This document shows, in pieces, positions 4,890 to 6,602 of a stretch of 6,602 bases of DNA. The notes under the pieces were generated by a model. That model saw nothing but the letters and a program-made list of their open reading frames with translations. It ran no database searches and was not told the origin of the DNA. Made by a program: the position numbers and the translations under genes. Within the stretch, counting starts at the first letter, position 1. Every line of letters begins with the position of its first letter. The DNA is from JBBQER01 sp052148155 (lineage in GTDB: Bacteria; Actinomycetota; Acidimicrobiia; IMCC26256; PALSA-610): contig JBKQIY010000214.1 of the NCBI GenBank assembly GCA_052148155.1, positions 1 through 6,602 of the forward strand. The letters run 5' to 3'.

Positions 4890-6332
4890 CTACTTCTTGG
4901 CGGTGCGGGCGTCGGACGCGACGCTGAGAGCAAGAAGCGGGTAGGTGCTGACGTCGATGCGGCGCAACAACAGGAGCGTCGCACCGTTGGCGAGCTGGCC
5001 GGTACCGACGACGAACGGGTCGTATCTGCTTCCATCGACGGTGGTTGTCCCGACGTCGACGTTCACATGCGCGACGGGACTCGTTCCGCGTACGGGCATC
5101 ACGATGAGCGACACTGAGTGTGTCGCTGAGGTCGAGACGACAGCTGCGGTGGTGTCGCCGCTGATGCCGGCAAACGCGTCGGACTCGTACGGTGGGATGG
5201 CGCTCGGGCCGTAGCCCGAGTGGAACACCGGGCGTGTCGGCTCGCCCGTGACGTCGTCTCGGCATTGGAAACCTAGGGCCATGCTCTCGCACACGGCGCC
5301 GTCGACAAATGTGATCTGCACAAACGAGTACCGCTCACTCCCGAACTCGTTCCAGCGCGGCCGGCCGGTCGCGGCGTCGAGCGAAACCAGCGTCCCTTGT
5401 CCGGGGCTACCCAAATTCGACGGCCACGTCATTGCGCGCCCAAGCGTGCCCGCGAGGGACGGCACCTTGGGCGGGAACTGTCCCGACGCAAACACGGTCT
5501 CCCCCGACGACGCGGCGCCGACCACGCTCAGCCACCCGCCGAACCCCCCCGACAACGTCACCGTCGTCCACTCCCACGCGGGCGTTCCGCTCGAAAGGTC
5601 GAGACGCTCAACCAGGCTGCGGCTCGTCGTCCGGAACGAACACTGGTACGACACCGCCAGTACCGGACCATCGGCGACGAGCGCTTCGTCATATTGCGCC
5701 GGTCCGGCTCTCGGACACATCGCAGGCCGGGATCGTTGCCACACGCGCTCGCCCGAACGGACATTGCGCGCGATCAGGGTCCCCACCGGATCACCCAACA
5801 CCACAACACCCGACGCAATCGCGACCGGCGGCGCCTGCGTCCGTCCCCCGACGTGTTCGGTCCACAAACGGGCTCCACTGCGAGCATCGATGACGACAAG
5901 TTGCGTAACGATCGGACCCCCGGGGCCACCTCCGACCACCTCATGGCCGACCTCTGCGATCACGACACCCTGCGCCGCCAACACACCCGACGTCTGCGGC
6001 TCCGCCACCGGGAACGTGAACGTCCACAACGGCTTGCCAGTCGCGGCCGACACCGCATGCAGCCTCGACTGCTCCCCGGTCTGCACGACTCCGACGACAG
6101 CATCGTCGATCACCACCTGTTCGGAGAGCCGATCGACCTGCCACAAACTTCGTACCGTCGCATCCGACGACGTCACTCCTGGAAGCAGCGCCACCGAACG
6201 AGGCGATGTCACCGACGGAACCGATCCCCGAACCGTCGTCGACGTCGACCGCTTCCCGCCGCCGCTCGAGCAACCGGCGACGCAGACGACGAGAGCCAAC
6301 AGCCCGATCGCATAGGACCGCTCGGTCACCAC
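4890..6332 (-). CDS. PQQ-type beta-propeller lipoprotein (480 aa)
   Basis: Signal peptide MVTERSYAIGLLALVVCVAGC ends in a lipobox (VAGC, Cys21) followed by SSGGGKRSTSTT, so the protein is anchored outside the cytoplasmic membrane. Residues about 60-470 carry repeated propeller-blade signatures of the PQQ-like/BamB-like fold: LHAVSAATGKPLWTF (91-105), LVVIDARSGARLW (145-157), LIARNVRSGERVW (186-198), RLDLSSGTPAWEW (243-255) and LVSLDAATGRPRW (315-327). Blades of this type act as binding scaffolds, and nothing here shows a catalytic site or a quinone cofactor. The start is one of two adjacent GTG codons (6332/6329), directly behind an ECF-type promoter. It is the first gene of a probable two-gene unit with the lipoprotein at 4202-4879. 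Substrate or partner unknown. Confidence 0.85.
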   Translation of the reverse strand: MVTERSYAIGLLALVVCVAGCSSGGGKRSTSTTVRGSVPSVTSPRSVALLPGVTSSDATVRSLWQVDRLSEQVVIDDAVVGVVQTGEQSRLHAVSAATGKPLWTFTFPVAEPQTSGVLAAQGVVIAEVGHEVVGGGPGGPIVTQLVVIDARSGARLWTEHVGGRTQAPPVAIASGVVVLGDPVGTLIARNVRSGERVWQRSRPAMCPRAGPAQYDEALVADGPVLAVSYQCSFRTTSRSLVERLDLSSGTPAWEWTTVTLSGGFGGWLSVVGAASSGETVFASGQFPPKVPSLAGTLGRAMTWPSNLGSPGQGTLVSLDAATGRPRWNEFGSERYSFVQITFVDGAVCESMALGFQCRDDVTGEPTRPVFHSGYGPSAIPPYESDAFAGISGDTTAAVVSTSATHSVSLIVMPVRGTSPVAHVNVDVGTTTVDGSRYDPFVVGTGQLANGATLLLLRRIDVSTYPLLALSVASDARTAKK

Positions 6333-6366
6333 GCAAGTATGACGCCGAACGCGGACGGCCGGTTCC
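6333..6366 (-). promoter_or_regulatory. ECF-type promoter of the beta-propeller lipoprotein gene
   Basis: On the minus strand GGAACC (6366-6361), a 16-base spacer, CGTC (6344-6341), then ATACTTGC and GTG at 6332. Spacing of all parts equals that at 3460-3493. The blocks ACGGAACCG and CGGCGTCATACT are identical in the two sites, while only half of the 16 spacer bases agree. An upstream GGCTCG block about 8 bases before ACGGAACC is also shared. Expected transcription start is at or next to the GTG, hence leaderless. Confidence 0.7.
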
Positions 6367-6389
6367 GTAGCTTCGAGCCGTTGCCCACG

Positions 6390-6408
6390 GGTTGTCTACA
6401 AGACAGCC
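6390..6408. repeat. Hairpin upstream of the ECF-type promoter
   Basis: GGTTGTCT-ACA-AGACAGCC forms an 8-bp stem with one G.T pair and a 3-base loop, lying 23 bases upstream of the -35 box of the propeller gene. AGACAGC is repeated 11 bases further on (6401 and 6412), one helical turn apart. There is no T-run. A regulator site is possible, but the evidence is only the symmetry. Confidence 0.35.
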
Positions 6409-6541
6409 AAGAGACAGCACAGATTGCACCCGAGTGTCCCCACACCACTTCTGATCAATCTCGGTGTCGATCGTCCGTTAAGACGGTCAGGCTCAGCTTC
6501 GGGTCCGCGCGAGAATAAGTCGCGCGTTGTAGTTTGGTGGG

Positions 6542-6602
6542 GTGGAGGTCACGGTTGAGGGACTCGGGGAGTTCTTCGAGCGGGTGTTGCCGTTGTTGGA
6601 TG
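6542..6602 (+). CDS. Probable transposase, N-terminal 20 codons (runs off window)
   Basis: From GTG at 6542 the frame reads VEVTVEGLGEFFERVLPLLD and leaves the window. The pattern (F-F-ERVLPLLD) resembles the opening of ISAzo13-type transposases, which continue with DERQRRL and an H-T-H, but only 20 residues are visible. I could not identify a terminal inverted repeat in the 130 bases before it, so the insertion-sequence boundary is unknown. A different family cannot be excluded. Confidence 0.45.
   Translation, partial: MEVTVEGLGEFFERVLPLLD

Noticed and set aside
5248..6518. Two long plus-strand open frames opposite the beta-propeller lipoprotein
   Set aside because: Their translations are Arg/Thr/Pro-rich without domains, while the opposite strand has a signal peptide, lipobox and repeated propeller blades.
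1..6602. CRISPR array
   Set aside because: No regularly spaced direct repeats of suitable length were seen anywhere in the window.

Overview
The window looks like high-GC actinobacterial DNA. Many genes use GTG starts, two promoters sit so close to the start codon that the transcripts are probably leaderless, and there are several short Thr/Ser-rich lipoproteins with CSSGG lipoboxes. An Acidimicrobiia-like or other uncultured actinobacterium is possible, but the sequence alone does not fix the taxon.

Layout from left to right. Bases 1-914 are a decayed integration scar with no intact gene: a fragment resembling the 3' half of tRNA-Gly (208-247) lies beside the C-terminal remnant of a tyrosine integrase (about 372-560, minus). 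Bases 915-2351 (minus) are one uninterrupted 478-codon frame. Its first ~180 residues are an ECF-type sigma factor and its last 268 are a complete SAICAR synthetase (PurC) of the kind found in animal PAICS. A strong Shine-Dalgarno and ATG lie at the join, so purC can probably also be translated alone. Bases 2459-2783 (plus) hold a toxin-antitoxin remnant: a palindromic operator with a -10 box, an intact ribbon-helix-helix antitoxin, and only the first 28 codons of a Doc/Fic-type toxin.

Bases 2797-6332 (minus) are a cluster of exported lipoproteins. In transcription order it contains a 480-residue PQQ-type beta-propeller lipoprotein, a second lipoprotein 10 bp downstream whose tail has run out of frame, a decayed paralogue carrying an in-frame stop, a stray signal-peptide/lipobox fragment, and an intact 220-residue lipoprotein homologous to the decayed one. 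The right edge (6542-6602, plus) is the first 20 codons of a probable transposase.

The main regulatory observation is that the two intact outer lipoprotein genes (starts at 6332 and 3459) have the same upstream element: GGAACC, 16 bases, CGTCATACT, then GTGGTG, with identical spacing. The -35 and -10 parts are identical while only half of the 16 spacer bases match. This is the form of an ECF sigma promoter, and an ECF sigma factor is encoded in the same window. A regulon linking them is a testable inference, not something shown here. Taken together, the window is an accessory region shaped by integration, partial deletion and gene duplication, with a sigma-PurC fusion frame as its oddest gene.
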